Shown: positions 35,060-45,565, numbered from the stretch's first letter. The stretch is DNA of 64,000 nucleotides from an uncultured Collinsella sp. (GCA_959602645.1 CAUGTZ010000001.1:1-64000), one strand, 5' to 3'. Numbers and translations: made by a program. The notes: a model not told the origin generated them from the sequence alone.

Positions 35060-35104
35060 GGGCCGCCTTTCGCGATGATTGCTAGTTAGCCTTTGGATAC
35101 TTTC

Positions 35105-35166
35105 CACGGCTAACTTTACCGCAAAAGTTGCCCATGTCTTACTACTTTGTCTAAAAGTTAGCCGTG
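35105..35166 (-). promoter_or_regulatory. Inverted repeat upstream of the DtxR-like gene
   Basis: CACGGCTAACTTT (35105-35117) and AAAGTTAGCCGTG (35154-35166) are exact complements 36 bp apart; GGCTAA also occurs with TTAGCC at 35084-35090. GGCTAA half-sites are typical of DtxR-family boxes. Autoregulation is inferred. Confidence 0.55.
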
Positions 35167-35195
35167 TTTCACAAAACGTGCGGGACGAAAACAAA

Positions 35196-35240
35196 ATGGG
35201 GACGCCCCGCAAGGAGTGTCCCCAGGCGCCGGGTGCCGGC
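35196..35240. repeat. Repeat R3, variant
   Basis: GGGGACGCCCCGCAAGGAGT followed by GTCCCCAGGCGCCGGGTGCC resembles the R3 units at 318 and 55141. It ends 7 nt from the HAD gene stop codon. Confidence 0.45.
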
Positions 35241-35246
35241 CCGCAG

Positions 35247-36017
35247 TTACATCAATCCAAAGTGCTTCGCGGCGTTGTAGATGCCGTCGTCGTCCACGGC
35301 AGTCGTCACATAGGTCGCCGCAGCTTTCACCGTGTCCTGTGCGTTGCCCATGGCCACACTTGTGCCCACGGCCGAGAACATCGACAGGTCGTTCTCGCCG
35401 TCACCAAAGGCAATCGCCTCGCTCGCATCGATACCAAGCCGCTCGAGCGTCGCCGCCACGCCCAGGTCCTTGCCGCCGTTAGCGGGAATAATGTCACAGA
35501 ACAGGTCGCACCAGCGCGTGGTGAGCGAATGTGACACGGCATCGGTCACGATATGCTCGTCGTCAGGGTCCACAAAGGCGCAAAACTGGTAGACCGGCGC
35601 GTCAAAGGCGTGCTCAAACGGCTCCTCGTGGTAGACGATTCCCGCGTTGCTACCGGCCGTCACCACGCGCTCGGACAGGCGGTTCACAAACGAATTCTCG
35701 CCCTGCATGCACAGCGAGTCGTAGCGCCCCTGCGCCACCTGGTCCACAATCACCGCGACGTCGTCCGGATCGATCGGGCAGCTGCGGTAAACCCCCTCGG
35801 CATCAAAGCAGTGCTGGCCCGAAAGCGTAATGTACGCATCCCAGCCCAGGTCGAACAGCCAGTCCGGCATCTGGTAGGTCGGACGGCCCGTGGCGATCAC
35901 GCACGCAATCCCCTGCTCGCGAAAGCTGTCGAGCACCTGCTGCGCCGACGCCGGAATCCGGTGGGTCTTAAAGCTCAGCAGCGTACCGTCGATATCGAAA
36001 AACGCGGCTTTGATCAT
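35247..36017 (-). CDS. Cof-type HAD-IIB phosphatase
   Basis: 256-residue HAD hydrolase with a type IIB cap. FFDIDGTLLS at residue 6 has the nucleophile Asp pair, VIATGRPTY the second motif, and FGDGENDLSMF the C-terminal acidic motif; a lysine for motif III lies near NGGKDLG. Sugar or nucleotide phosphates are usual substrates. The start lies 6 nt behind the ABC-F stop codon, so the two genes form a unit. Confidence 0.9.
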   Translation of the reverse strand: MIKAAFFDIDGTLLSFKTHRIPASAQQVLDSFREQGIACVIATGRPTYQMPDWLFDLGWDAYITLSGQHCFDAEGVYRSCPIDPDDVAVIVDQVAQGRYDSLCMQGENSFVNRLSERVVTAGSNAGIVYHEEPFEHAFDAPVYQFCAFVDPDDEHIVTDAVSHSLTTRWCDLFCDIIPANGGKDLGVAATLERLGIDASEAIAFGDGENDLSMFSAVGTSVAMGNAQDTVKAAATYVTTAVDDDGIYNAAKHFGLM

Positions 36018-36023
36018 CCTCGT

Positions 36024-37883
36024 CTACTCCTCGCCCTCGAGCTTTTCGCTCGCCTCGAGCCACGCCATCTCCAGCTCGTCCATGGCGGCGTGAGCCTCGT
36101 CGATCTTTGCCTGCTGCTCGCCGAGCGCCGTGTAGTTGGTGGGATCGACTTGGACCATTGCTGCCTCGGCCTCCTCAACGCGAGCGCGCTGCGTCTCCAT
36201 CTTGCGCTCGAGCGAACTCACCTCGCGGCGGAGCTTCTGGCGCTCGGCGTTGGACAGGCCGTTGGGCTGACCGCTCGACTTGGGCTTTTCGGCCGCAGCT
36301 GCCGCGGCACCGGTGTCAAACGTGCCGGTCTTGGCGCTCGGCGCGCCCACGGGCTCGCCCTCGGCGGTGGCGTTGCACAGGCGCAGGTACTGGTCCACGC
36401 CACCGGGCATATGCGTCAGGTGGCCGTCGAGCAGCGCCCACTGCTGGTCGGTCACGCGCTCCATCAAAAAGCGGTCGTGCGTCACCAGAATCAACGTGCC
36501 GGGCCAGCCGTCGAGCAGATCCTCGACAATCGCCAGCATGTCGGTATCCAGGTCGTTGCCGGGCTCGTCCAGGATGAGCACGTTGGGTTCGTCCAGGATC
36601 GTCAGCAACAGCGACAGGCGACGGCGCTGACCGCCCGAAAGATCACCGATGCGGCTCCAGAGTTGCTGCGTCGTAAAGCCCAGGCGCTCGCAGAGCTTCT
36701 CGGGCGAGGTCTCCTTGCCGTCGATGACGTAGTACTTCTTATAGTTGCTGAGTACCTCGCGAATCGTGTCGCCCATGTAGGGCTCGAGCTCCTCGAGCTG
36801 CTGCGACAGTACGCCAAAACGCACCGTCTGGCCGATCTTCACGCGGCCGCGAAGGGGCGCGATCTTGCCCTGAATCACGTCGAGCAGCGTGGACTTGCCG
36901 GCGCCGTTCTCGCCCAAAAGACCATAGCGGTCGCCCGCGCCGATGAGCCAGGTCACATCGGAGAGCACCTGCTTGGGCGCGCCATCGGTATCCGCATAGC
37001 CGGCGTCCACGTCGACCACGTCGATAACCTGCTTGCCCAGGCGGCTCACGACCAGGCGCTTGAGCTCCAGCTCGTCGCGTACGGGCGGTACGTCGGCGAT
37101 CAGCTCGCGAGCGGCATCCACGCGAAACTTGGGCTTGGTGGAGCGCGCCTGGGCACCGCGGCTCAGCCACGCGAGTTCCTTGCGCGCCATGTTGCGACGA
37201 CGCTCCTCGGTGACGGCGGCCATGCGGTCGCGCTCCACGCGCTGCAGGATGTATGCCGAGTAGCCGCCCTCGAAGGGATCGACCTGGCCGTCGTGGACCT
37301 CCCACATGCTGGTGCAGACCTCGTCCAAGAACCAGCGGTCGTGCGTGACTACGAGCATGGCACCCTGGCCGCGCTGCCAGCGAGCCTTTAAGTGACGCGC
37401 GAGCCAGTTGATGGTGCGCATGTCCAGATGGTTAGTGGGCTCGTCGAGCATGAGCACGTCGTAATCGCCGATCAGCAGACGCGCGAGGTCCACGCGACGG
37501 CGCTGACCACCCGAAAGCTCGCCCACCGTTCCTTCCCAGGGCACATCGCTAATAAGACCGGCCAGAATCTGGCGCGTACGCGGACTCGACGCCCACTCGT
37601 ACTCGGGCGTGTCGCCCACGACGGCATGATGCACGGTATCGGTGTCGACCAGGTTGTCCTTTTGGCCGAGCAGACCAATCGTGGTGCCGCGGCGATGCGT
37701 CACGCGGCCATCATCGGGCTCCAGCGTGCCCGCGAGCACGCTCAGCAGCGTCGACTTGCCGTCGCCGTTTTTACCGACAATACCAATACGGTCGCCCTCG
37801 CCCACGCCGAGCGTAACGCTATCGAAAATATGCTTGGTGGGAAACTCTAGGCTGACGGAATCGCATCCCAAAAGAATCGCCAT
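36024..37883 (-). CDS. ABC-F family ATPase (Uup-like)
   Basis: 619-residue soluble protein with two ABC domains and no membrane segments. Walker A sites are GKNGDGKSTLL (about residue 36) and GENGAGKSTLL (about 330); signatures LSGGQRRRVDLARLL and LSGGQRRRLSLLLTIL; Walker B regions VLMLDEPTNHLD and VLILDEPGNDLD. A C-terminal coiled coil (about 550-619) follows a low-complexity linker, as in Uup. ABC-F proteins act on ribosomes. ATG at 37883 is set by AAGGAG 8 nt upstream. Confidence 0.92.
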   Translation of the reverse strand: MAILLGCDSVSLEFPTKHIFDSVTLGVGEGDRIGIVGKNGDGKSTLLSVLAGTLEPDDGRVTHRRGTTIGLLGQKDNLVDTDTVHHAVVGDTPEYEWASSPRTRQILAGLISDVPWEGTVGELSGGQRRRVDLARLLIGDYDVLMLDEPTNHLDMRTINWLARHLKARWQRGQGAMLVVTHDRWFLDEVCTSMWEVHDGQVDPFEGGYSAYILQRVERDRMAAVTEERRRNMARKELAWLSRGAQARSTKPKFRVDAARELIADVPPVRDELELKRLVVSRLGKQVIDVVDVDAGYADTDGAPKQVLSDVTWLIGAGDRYGLLGENGAGKSTLLDVIQGKIAPLRGRVKIGQTVRFGVLSQQLEELEPYMGDTIREVLSNYKKYYVIDGKETSPEKLCERLGFTTQQLWSRIGDLSGGQRRRLSLLLTILDEPNVLILDEPGNDLDTDMLAIVEDLLDGWPGTLILVTHDRFLMERVTDQQWALLDGHLTHMPGGVDQYLRLCNATAEGEPVGAPSAKTGTFDTGAAAAAAEKPKSSGQPNGLSNAERQKLRREVSSLERKMETQRARVEEAEAAMVQVDPTNYTALGEQQAKIDEAHAAMDELEMAWLEASEKLEGEE

Positions 37884-37927
37884 ATGCCCTGCTCCTTCGT
37901 AGAAATTCAACGTTGTCCATGATAGCG

Positions 37928-37968
37928 AAAACCATCACAAAGGGGACAGGCACCTTCGTGGCGGTTTT
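37928..37968 (+). repeat. Repeat R1 copy f
   Basis: AAAACCATCACAAAGG and CCTTCGTGGCGGTTTT form imperfect arms. Directly followed by copy g in opposite orientation. Confidence 0.7.
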
Positions 37969-37990
37969 GGGCAGGCGCCTCGTTATTCGA

Positions 37991-38028
37991 AAAACCACCA
38001 CGAAGGTGCCTGTCCCCTTTGTGGTGGT
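37991..38028 (-). repeat. Repeat R1 copy g
   Basis: AAACCACCACGAAGG and CCTTTGTGGTGGT arms with reversed spacer (TGCCTGTCC). With copy f it makes a back-to-back inverted pair. Confidence 0.75.
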
Positions 38029-38045
38029 CGCTTCGGTCGCAGAGC

Positions 38046-38082
38046 AAAAAGGCGGGCCATCTCCCGCAAGAGATGACCCGCC
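38046..38082 (-). terminator. Terminator of pstSCAB
   Basis: On the minus strand GGCGGGTCATCTC pairs with GAGATGGCCCGCC around 6 nt and runs into TTTTTGC; one G-T step. It lies about 57 nt past the pstB stop codon. Confidence 0.85.
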
Positions 38083-38138
38083 TCTCCAATCAGTCCCGTG
38101 GCGACCGTGGCCACCGCGGGCCTCAAGCATGTCCCGGA

Positions 38139-39007
<869 letters not shown>

Positions 39008-39011
<4 letters not shown>

Positions 39012-39934
39012 TCGGCCGTCATCTTCCTTGCCAGTTGCTTGCCCACGATGCGGGCGACTACGTTAAACAGCAGCACGCAGATCATCAGCAGTGCGGCGGT
39101 GCCCCAGACGATCTGCTGTGCCTCGGGGCTGCCCTCGCCGTAAATCTTGTAGATGTGCACGGCGAGCGACTCACCGGGACGGAACACGTTCCAGGCGCAG
39201 GTAGGGCTCGACAGGTTAAAGCTCAAGAAGTTCAGACGCACCGGCGAGCTCATGCCCGAGGTAAAGAGCAGCGCCGCGGCCTCGCCAAACACACGGCCGG
39301 CCGAAAGCACGATGCCGGTCACGATGGCAGGCATGGCCTCGGGGATCAGGATGTGCAGCGTGGCCTCCCAGCGAGTAAGGCCCATGGCCAGGCACGCATC
39401 GCGCTGGGCCTGCGGCACGTCCTCGAGCGCCTGCTGAATCACGCGCACTAGGATGGGGATGTTGAACATAGTGAGCGCGACGGCGCCGGAGATGATGGAG
39501 TACTTCCAGCCCAGCTGCACCGAGAACACCAGGAAGCCGAACATGCCGACGACGATGGAGGGCAGCGAAGACAGTGTCTCGATGGCGGTGGAGGCAATGT
39601 CGCGGATGGGACCGTCGGGCGCGTACTCGACCAGGAAGACCGCGCCGCCCAGGCTGATGGGCACCGAGATACCTAAGGTGATCAGCAGCAGATAGAACGA
39701 GTCGAACAGCTGGTAGAGCACGCCGCCCTGGGTTCCGTTGGCACGCGCGGGCTGCGTGAGGAAGCCCGGCTTAAGCAGCATCGAGATGCCCTCGAACAGG
39801 ATATAGGCCACCATGGAGACGACGATGAGCATGACGATGGCGACGATTGCCGTCAGCACGCCCGTGGCGATGCGGTCCTGCTTTTGGACACGCCCGAGTC
39901 TCGCCTCGTCGATATGGATGCGCGTGCTAGCCAC
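39008..39934 (-). CDS. pstA: Phosphate ABC transporter permease PstA
   Basis: Inner-membrane permease subunit, 308 residues with six membrane segments. The binding-protein-dependent transport loop is in QRDACLAMGLTRWEATLHIL. The start is taken as GTG at 39934, overlapping the pstC stop codon by 8 nt with AAGG 4 nt upstream; a TTG at 39958 is the alternative. The stop codon overlaps the pstB ATG by 4 nt, so translation is coupled. Confidence 0.92.
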
Positions 39935-40835
39935 GAGCCTTCGCCCCCTTGCGGCCAATGAGATGGATGATCAGGATGAAGATGAGGCTCATGCCCATCA
40001 ACAGCAGACCAAGCGCCCACAAGACGTCGTCCTGGGCCGAGCCCTCGGCATAGACCGCCATGGACGTGGTGAGCGTGGTGGTAATGGTCGAGGCTGGCGA
40101 CAGCAGCGACGTCGGCATGGCCTCGATGCCGCCGATAACCATGCGCACGGCGAGCGTTTCGCCAAAGGCGCGGGTCATGCCAAGGATGACCGCGGTCATG
40201 AGCGACGGCATGGCGGACTTGAGCACCACGTGCCAGATGGTCTGCCAGCGGGTGTAGCCCAGCGCGAGCGAGCCCTGACGGTAACTGTCGGGCACGGCGC
40301 GCAGGCCATCGACCGAAAGCGTGGTCATCGTCGGCAGAATCATGACGGCCAGCACGATGGCGCCGGGCAGGATGCCCAGACCCGTGCTCACGTGGAAAAC
40401 GCTCTTCATAAGACCAACAACCACGTGAAAGCCGATCAAGCCAAAGACGACCGAGGGAATGCCGGTCAAAAGCTCAATAAGCGGCTGAAAGATCTTGGAA
40501 CCAAACTTAGGCTGGATCTCGACCGCAAAGATGGCAGAGCCGATGGCGATGGGCAGCGCGATGAGCGTGGAGAGCACCATGACCGCAAACGAGGTGACGA
40601 TCAGGGGCAGGGCGCCGGTGTAGGGCAGGCCGTTTTCGGCTGTGTTGGCCAGGTCCCACTTGGTGCCGGTGAAGAACTCGACGACCGAAACGCCGTCCTT
40701 GAGAAAAGCCGAGAGGCCCTTTTGGGCGACCATAAAGATGAGCGCGGCAACGACAAGCGTCACGAGCGCTACGCACGCGCCCGTGACGCCCAGGCCCACG
40801 TTCTCAAGGTCGCGCTTTGGCAGCTGTTTTGCCAT
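39927..40835 (-). CDS. pstC: Phosphate ABC transporter permease PstC
   Basis: Inner-membrane permease subunit partner of PstA, 302 residues with six membrane segments. LGYTRWQTIWHVVLKSAMPS is the EAA-type loop contacting PstB, and LIELLTGIPSVVFGLIGF is the conserved PstC segment. Second gene of the operon, 24 nt behind pstS; ATG preceded by GGAAAGG. Confidence 0.94.
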   Translation of the reverse strand: MAKQLPKRDLENVGLGVTGACVALVTLVVAALIFMVAQKGLSAFLKDGVSVVEFFTGTKWDLANTAENGLPYTGALPLIVTSFAVMVLSTLIALPIAIGSAIFAVEIQPKFGSKIFQPLIELLTGIPSVVFGLIGFHVVVGLMKSVFHVSTGLGILPGAIVLAVMILPTMTTLSVDGLRAVPDSYRQGSLALGYTRWQTIWHVVLKSAMPSLMTAVILGMTRAFGETLAVRMVIGGIEAMPTSLLSPASTITTTLTTSMAVYAEGSAQDDVLWALGLLLMGMSLIFILIIHLIGRKGAKARG

Positions 40836-40859
40836 TGCAAACCTTTCCGGGGCGATTAC

Positions 40860-41798
40860 TTATTTAGCGGAGACCTTGCCGCTGGCGTCCTTGACGACCT
40901 TCATAGCAGAGACGGGGATAAAGCCCTGCTCCTCGACGAGCTTGCCCTGGACGTCGTCGGAAAGCATGAACTCCAGGAAGGCCTTGGTGGCCTCGTCGGC
41001 GTCCTTGGAGCAGTACATGTGCTCGGTCGCCCAGATCTTGAAGGAGTCGTCGGTGACGTTTGCGCTCTTGGGCTCCACGCCCTCGACCTTGATGGCGTTG
41101 AACTTGGAGTCGTCGAAGTGCGAGAAGTCGAGGTAGGAGATGGCATTGTCGGTGCTGCCCATCTGAGTCTGGACATCGCCGGACTTGTCGAGCTCGGCGT
41201 CGCCCTTAAAGTCGACGGCCTCGTCGCCAAAGACGGCGGCCTCGAAGGTGGCGCGGGTGCCGGAGCCGGCCTTGCGGTTGAGAACGACGATCTTGGCGTC
41301 GTCGCCGCCGACCTCCTTCCAGTTGGTGATCTGGCCGGAGAAGATACCCTTGAGCTGCTCGAGGGACAGGTCGTCGACCTTGACGTTCTTGGAGACGACG
41401 GGGCCCATGCCCACGACGGCGACCTCGTGGTCGACGAGGTTCTTGACCTGGTCGGCCTCGAGCTTGGTCTCGGCGAAGACGTCGGAGTTACCGATAGTGA
41501 CGGTGCCGGCGGCGACAGCGGTCAGGCCCTTGCCCGAACCGTTACCCGAGCCAGAGACGGAGACGTCCGGGTTGGCATCCATGAACTTCTCGGCAGCAGT
41601 CTCGACGAGAGCCTGGAACGAGGAAGCGCCGTCGTAGGTCACCTCGCCCGAGACGGACTCGGCAGCAGCGGCGCTGCCCTCAGCAGCGGTGTTGGCGGCG
41701 TTGGAGCCGCCGCAACCAACGAGACCGAGACCGACGATGCTGGCAAGACCACCAGCGAGGCCGAGGAACTGACGACGAGAATAAGCCTGATCGAGCAT
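40860..41798 (-). CDS. pstS: Phosphate-binding lipoprotein PstS
   Basis: Extracellular phosphate receptor of the Pst importer, 312 residues. The N-terminus carries a twin-arginine motif SRRQFLGLAGG followed by a lipobox LVGCGG, so it is probably exported and lipid-anchored at Cys. NRKAGSGTRATFE and NSDVFAETK match the phosphate-binding loops, and FIPVSAM closes the C-terminal region. ATG at 41798 has AAAGGA 5-6 nt upstream. First gene of pstSCAB; no Pho box could be assigned with confidence. Confidence 0.94.
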   Translation of the reverse strand: MLDQAYSRRQFLGLAGGLASIVGLGLVGCGGSNAANTAAEGSAAAAESVSGEVTYDGASSFQALVETAAEKFMDANPDVSVSGSGNGSGKGLTAVAAGTVTIGNSDVFAETKLEADQVKNLVDHEVAVVGMGPVVSKNVKVDDLSLEQLKGIFSGQITNWKEVGGDDAKIVVLNRKAGSGTRATFEAAVFGDEAVDFKGDAELDKSGDVQTQMGSTDNAISYLDFSHFDDSKFNAIKVEGVEPKSANVTDDSFKIWATEHMYCSKDADEATKAFLEFMLSDDVQGKLVEEQGFIPVSAMKVVKDASGKVSAK

Positions 41799-42001
41799 GA
41801 TCTTCCTTTCATACATGCGACTCGCGGGCACCCTGCCCGCTTTGCTGTTTGGAAAGATACGGCCCCGACCGGGCAGCGCCCGCGCCAACTGCGGTTTTTT
41901 ACGGGCATCTGATAGACCCTTACCGCAAGCTCTGTCCAGCCTTTACAAACGGATAACAATCCCCACCCAAGCATGGCGCACCTTTTACACCAATAAAAAC
42001 A

Positions 42002-42070
42002 AAGTTGCGGTGAAATAGTTCCTGCTTGGCCATCAAATGGCCCATTTTAGGAACTATTCCACCGCAACTT
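42002..42070 (-). terminator. Long hairpin terminator of the PepV-like gene
   Basis: AAGTTGCGGTGAAATAGTTC and its complement (42002-42023, 42049-42070) pair over 22 bp with one mismatch; GGCCAT/ATGGCC pairs inside the loop. On the minus strand TTTGTTTTTATT follows. Confidence 0.8.
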
Positions 42071-42091
42071 AGATTGGGAAACCGCGAAACC

Positions 42092-43528
42092 TTAAAGCTC
42101 TAATTCATTCAAACGGAGGATCGCCACGATATAAATCTTGAGCGCCTGCTTGAGCTGTTCCTCGTTGGCGCACTCGTTGGGGCCGTGCATCTGGCCGCCC
42201 CACGCGGGCAGCTCCAGGCCGGTCTCCTCGGGGCCAAACGACACGGCGCGGGCAAAGTTGCGCGCGTACGTGCCGCCGCCCATGGCAAAGGGCTCAGCAT
42301 GCTTGCCCGTAAACTCGTTATAGGTATCGATAAGCGCCTTCACGGCCGGATCGTCGGCAGAGACCGAGAACGGCACCTTGGCACGACCCACACGGCACGT
42401 CACGCCAAAGCGGCCCACGAGCGGCTCGAGCTGCTCGCGGATGGTATCGGCACTCGTGCTGTCGGGGAAACGCACGTCAATGACCTGCTCAATGTGGCCA
42501 TCCACCACGCGGATGACGCCGGGGTTGCACGTGAGCGGGCCAAACGCCGCGTTCGTCGCATCGATTCCCAAGCCGCGACCATAGGCATCCGCGTGCACAA
42601 AGGCCAAGAATTTGACGAACTCGTGCTCGGCAGGCGTCAGCAAGCGCTCGTCACGGGCGCCAAACGTGTCCTCGGCCTCGCGCAGATACGCCACGATCAG
42701 ACCGACGGCATTGATAGTGCCCTCGGGCATTGAAGCATGGCCACCAATACCGTGGGCGAAAATCTGCGCATGCCCGTTATCGAGTGCTGTGATCTCCAGG
42801 CGGTCAGCGTTCTCGACCGGGGCAGGCAGCTCATCGGCGGCAATCGCAAGCTCGCAAATAGACTGCGACGGAATGGCGTTGCTCGCCTCGGCACCACTCC
42901 ACGACACGATGCGCCCGCCGTCGATCTTGGAGCTCACAAACGTCGCCCCAAACTGACCCTTCTCGGCATTGCAGACCGGGAACTCGGCATCGGGCGTAAA
43001 CAGAAAGTCGGGGTTCGCGTGGTTCTCCAGATAATGGTGAACGTCGGACATGCCCACTTCCTCATCGCAGCCCAGCAGCGCGCGGAAGGTGTAGCGTGGG
43101 GTAATACCGTGCTTGAGCAGATAGGCACCGGCGTAGAGTGACAGCACGGCAGGACCCTTGTCGTCGATAACGCCGCGGCCAAGCAGCCAGCCCTCGCGAC
43201 GCTCCATCGCAAACGGGTCGGTGTTCCAGCCGGGGCCGGCGGGCACCACGTCCACATGGCAAATGGTCGCGAGCTGCTTGTCGCCGCGGCCCGGGATATC
43301 GGCAATGCCCACATAGCCCTCGTCGTCGCTCGTCTGGTAGCCGAGCTTTTGCGCAATGCCGAGCGCGCAATCGAGCGCGTCACGGACCGGGCGGCCAAAC
43401 GGCGCGCCGGGCTCCGCATCGGCAGAAACTGCCACGGACGGATAACTCACCAGCTGCTCAATATCGGCGACGACATCCTCCCAGACCTCGTCGACATACT
43501 CAGCGACGCTCTGCTCCACCTGATTCAT
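42092..43528 (-). CDS. M20-family dipeptidase (PepV/Sapep type)
   Basis: 478-residue metallopeptidase, expected to cut dipeptides with Zn or Mn. Metal ligands are in TICHVDVVPAGPGW (about residue 88), GRGVIDDKGP (about 118), GCDEEVGMSD (about 152) and the final MHGPNECA. The large inserted lid domain (about 180-385) is typical of PepV. ATG at 43528 is fixed by AAGGAGG 6 nt upstream. It stands alone with its own terminator. Confidence 0.92.
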   Translation of the reverse strand: MNQVEQSVAEYVDEVWEDVVADIEQLVSYPSVAVSADAEPGAPFGRPVRDALDCALGIAQKLGYQTSDDEGYVGIADIPGRGDKQLATICHVDVVPAGPGWNTDPFAMERREGWLLGRGVIDDKGPAVLSLYAGAYLLKHGITPRYTFRALLGCDEEVGMSDVHHYLENHANPDFLFTPDAEFPVCNAEKGQFGATFVSSKIDGGRIVSWSGAEASNAIPSQSICELAIAADELPAPVENADRLEITALDNGHAQIFAHGIGGHASMPEGTINAVGLIVAYLREAEDTFGARDERLLTPAEHEFVKFLAFVHADAYGRGLGIDATNAAFGPLTCNPGVIRVVDGHIEQVIDVRFPDSTSADTIREQLEPLVGRFGVTCRVGRAKVPFSVSADDPAVKALIDTYNEFTGKHAEPFAMGGGTYARNFARAVSFGPEETGLELPAWGGQMHGPNECANEEQLKQALKIYIVAILRLNELEL

Positions 43529-43582
43529 GGACGACCTCCTTACCAATGAGCGGCGAGCGTGCCCGCCCCTCACATCACATAC

Positions 43583-44245
43583 TTATATAGCGAAAAGTTT
43601 AGCAAGCTCGGCCACCGAGTGCACCACCGCATCGGCGCCCGCGGCCTCATGCTCACCCGGCGCCGCTGCGCCCGAATAGATGCCGACGCACGGCACGCCC
43701 ATCGCGTGCGCGCCCTCCACATCGTTAAAACGGTCGCCAATCATCACGGCCTCGTCGGCAGTCGCGCCAAGCGCCGCCAGGGCGTCGCGGACCGAATCGG
43801 CCTTGGTCTCGCGTCCCTGAGGCGGATTCATGCCAACCACGGCTTCGAACTGGCAAAGCACCAGCTCATGCACCATGTCAATACACTTCGCCTCCATGCG
43901 AGACGTCGCCACGGCCATACGCTTGCCCTGGGCGGCCAGCCCGTCGAGCAGCTCGGGGATCCCATCGAACACTGGGTACTCTTCCGGTCCTAGCTCGTCA
44001 AAAAAGGCACGGTACTCGTCGGCCACCACGAGAGCCTCCTCGCGCGTAAAGCCGTAAAAGTCGTGGAAGCTCTTCCACAGCGGAGGCCCGATCATGCGGC
44101 GCAGGTCACCCATCCGCGCCTCCGAAAACCCGCGCGCAGCCAGCGTCTTGCGCGTCGAGGTCATCACTGCCCGACCCGTATCGGCCACCGTGCCGTCAAA
44201 ATCGAACAGCACAACCGGCCGCTCGCAAAGTTGCAATGCCGCCAT
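43583..44245 (-). CDS. HAD-IA phosphatase (phosphoglycolate phosphatase-like)
   Basis: 220-residue HAD hydrolase with a helical type I cap. VLFDFDGTVADTG at residue 14 holds the nucleophile, VATSRMEAKC is motif II (with Ser/Thr), and MIGDRFNDVEGAHAMG is motif IV. The Gph-like GEHEAAGADAVVHSV end suggests a phosphoglycolate or nucleotide phosphatase. ATG at 44245 has GAGGGG about 6 nt upstream; a GTG at 44278 is less likely. Confidence 0.88.
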   Translation of the reverse strand: MAALQLCERPVVLFDFDGTVADTGRAVMTSTRKTLAARGFSEARMGDLRRMIGPPLWKSFHDFYGFTREEALVVADEYRAFFDELGPEEYPVFDGIPELLDGLAAQGKRMAVATSRMEAKCIDMVHELVLCQFEAVVGMNPPQGRETKADSVRDALAALGATADEAVMIGDRFNDVEGAHAMGVPCVGIYSGAAAPGEHEAAGADAVVHSVAELAKLFAI

Positions 44246-44401
44246 CGGCACCCCTCTTCCCCAGTTGATGATTTCCACACCACCGCTTCAAACTGTTGAC
44301 TATTCAACAATTGAACCTAGCAATGTAGAGCAACTCCACTATACTTGTCGCACTTTGCTTTCAGAAGGCGGCGCTGCCGCGCCCCAACGAAAGGTGCAAT
44401 T

Positions 44402-45262
44402 ATGTCTTTTGCCATCATAACCGACTCCACGTCGGACATCTCCCCCGCCCGCGCCCAAGAGCTCGGCATTTACGTGATTCCGCTGCATGTGATTATCGAG
44501 GGCGAGGACCTGCTCGACCAGGTGCAGATTACCGCCGAGGAATACGTCACCCGCATGGCCGGCGCCGAGCAGTTGCCGCACACCTCGCAGCCGAGCGCCG
44601 GCGAGTTCAAGGCACTCTTTGACCGCATGCGCGCCGATGGCCACGATAACGCCATCTTCATCTCGCTGTGCAGCGAGTGGTCCGCCTGCTATTCCAACGC
44701 ATGTCTGGTCGCCGAGACCCACGAGCTCGACGTGCGCTGCATCGATTCGCGCACAGGCTCGGGTGCCGAGGGCCTGCTGGTGGAGTACGCGCTCGCCATG
44801 CGCGAGGACGGTCGCAGCCTGGACGAGACCGAGGCGCAGATCCGCGCGACGCTACCCGACGCACACCTGCTGCTGATTCCTCGCACGCTCGAGAACCTGG
44901 TCAAAAACGGCCGCGCCCCCAAGCTCGCCGGCCAGCTGACGCAGATGCTCAACATTCGCCTGGCCGTTTCGCCGGAGTGGAAATCGGGCGAGATCAAGGC
45001 CATCAAAAAGGGCCGCGGTGCCAAGCGCATCGTTGCGAACACCATGGCCGATTGCCTCGCATTTTTGGCGGAGCATCCGGGCTCAAGCGTGCGCGTGCTC
45101 ACGACCGGCGCCGCCGAGGAGCAGGAGCTCGTCAGCCAGGCGCTCGCGGGCCAGGACTACGCCGATGCCGGCACCGGCCCCATCGGCTGCACCATCGCCA
45201 CCCACGTAGGCGTCGACGCCATCGCCATCAGCTACTGCCCCCGCTACCAACCTGCCAATTAG
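44402..45262 (+). CDS. DegV family fatty-acid-binding protein (copy 2)
   Basis: 286-residue FakB-type protein. AIITDSTSDISPARAQ at the N-terminus, LPHTSQPSAGEF and SLCSEWSACYSNA for the binding cleft, and GCTIATHVGVDAIAISY at the end. GAAAGG lies 9 nt before the ATG. It faces away from the HAD gene and is followed by a terminator. It differs enough from copies 1 and 3 to suggest distinct ligand preference (inference). Confidence 0.9.
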   Translation: MSFAIITDSTSDISPARAQELGIYVIPLHVIIEGEDLLDQVQITAEEYVTRMAGAEQLPHTSQPSAGEFKALFDRMRADGHDNAIFISLCSEWSACYSNACLVAETHELDVRCIDSRTGSGAEGLLVEYALAMREDGRSLDETEAQIRATLPDAHLLLIPRTLENLVKNGRAPKLAGQLTQMLNIRLAVSPEWKSGEIKAIKKGRGAKRIVANTMADCLAFLAEHPGSSVRVLTTGAAEEQELVSQALAGQDYADAGTGPIGCTIATHVGVDAIAISYCPRYQPAN

Positions 45263-45387
45263 GGACAGGTTTATTTTGGCAGGTTTTATCTGGGCAAACG
45301 TTAAACGGTAACAAGGCTTGCCTGGCAAGATCGGACATGCCAAAGCCGTCGAACAACCGAAGTACACCCAGCCACAACAAAGCCATC

Positions 45388-45428
45388 ACGCCGACGCGCC
45401 GCAACTCAAGGCGCGCCGGCGTCTTTTT
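45388..45428 (+). terminator. Terminator of degV copy 2
   Basis: ACGCCGACGCGCC and GGCGCGCCGGCGT pair with one mismatch around 9 nt, followed by CTTTTT. Confidence 0.85.
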
Positions 45429-45444
45429 AGGAGTCGCGGCGGAA

Positions 45445-45474
45445 AAGGGGCCGTTTTAGCCAAAAGGCCGCGAA
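45445..45474. repeat. Left direct repeat of the TOTE locus
   Basis: AAGGGGCCGTTTTAGCCAAA followed by AGGCCGCGAA. A near copy is at 48983-49014, exactly at the stop codon of the TOTE gene. The pair spans about 3.5 kb. Confidence 0.6.
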
Positions 45475-45565
45475 ACGCTTCCCATTACGCCGCAACTTCA
45501 TTGCCGCCCAACCAGCCAATCGAGAAATTGGCGGCGATCGATGCTTTGTCCAACCCCCTTGCGAT

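Noticed and set aside
8124..38028. Repeated palindromes as a CRISPR array
   Set aside because: Copies are dispersed over 30 kb, not regularly spaced, have no spacers and no cas genes lie near.
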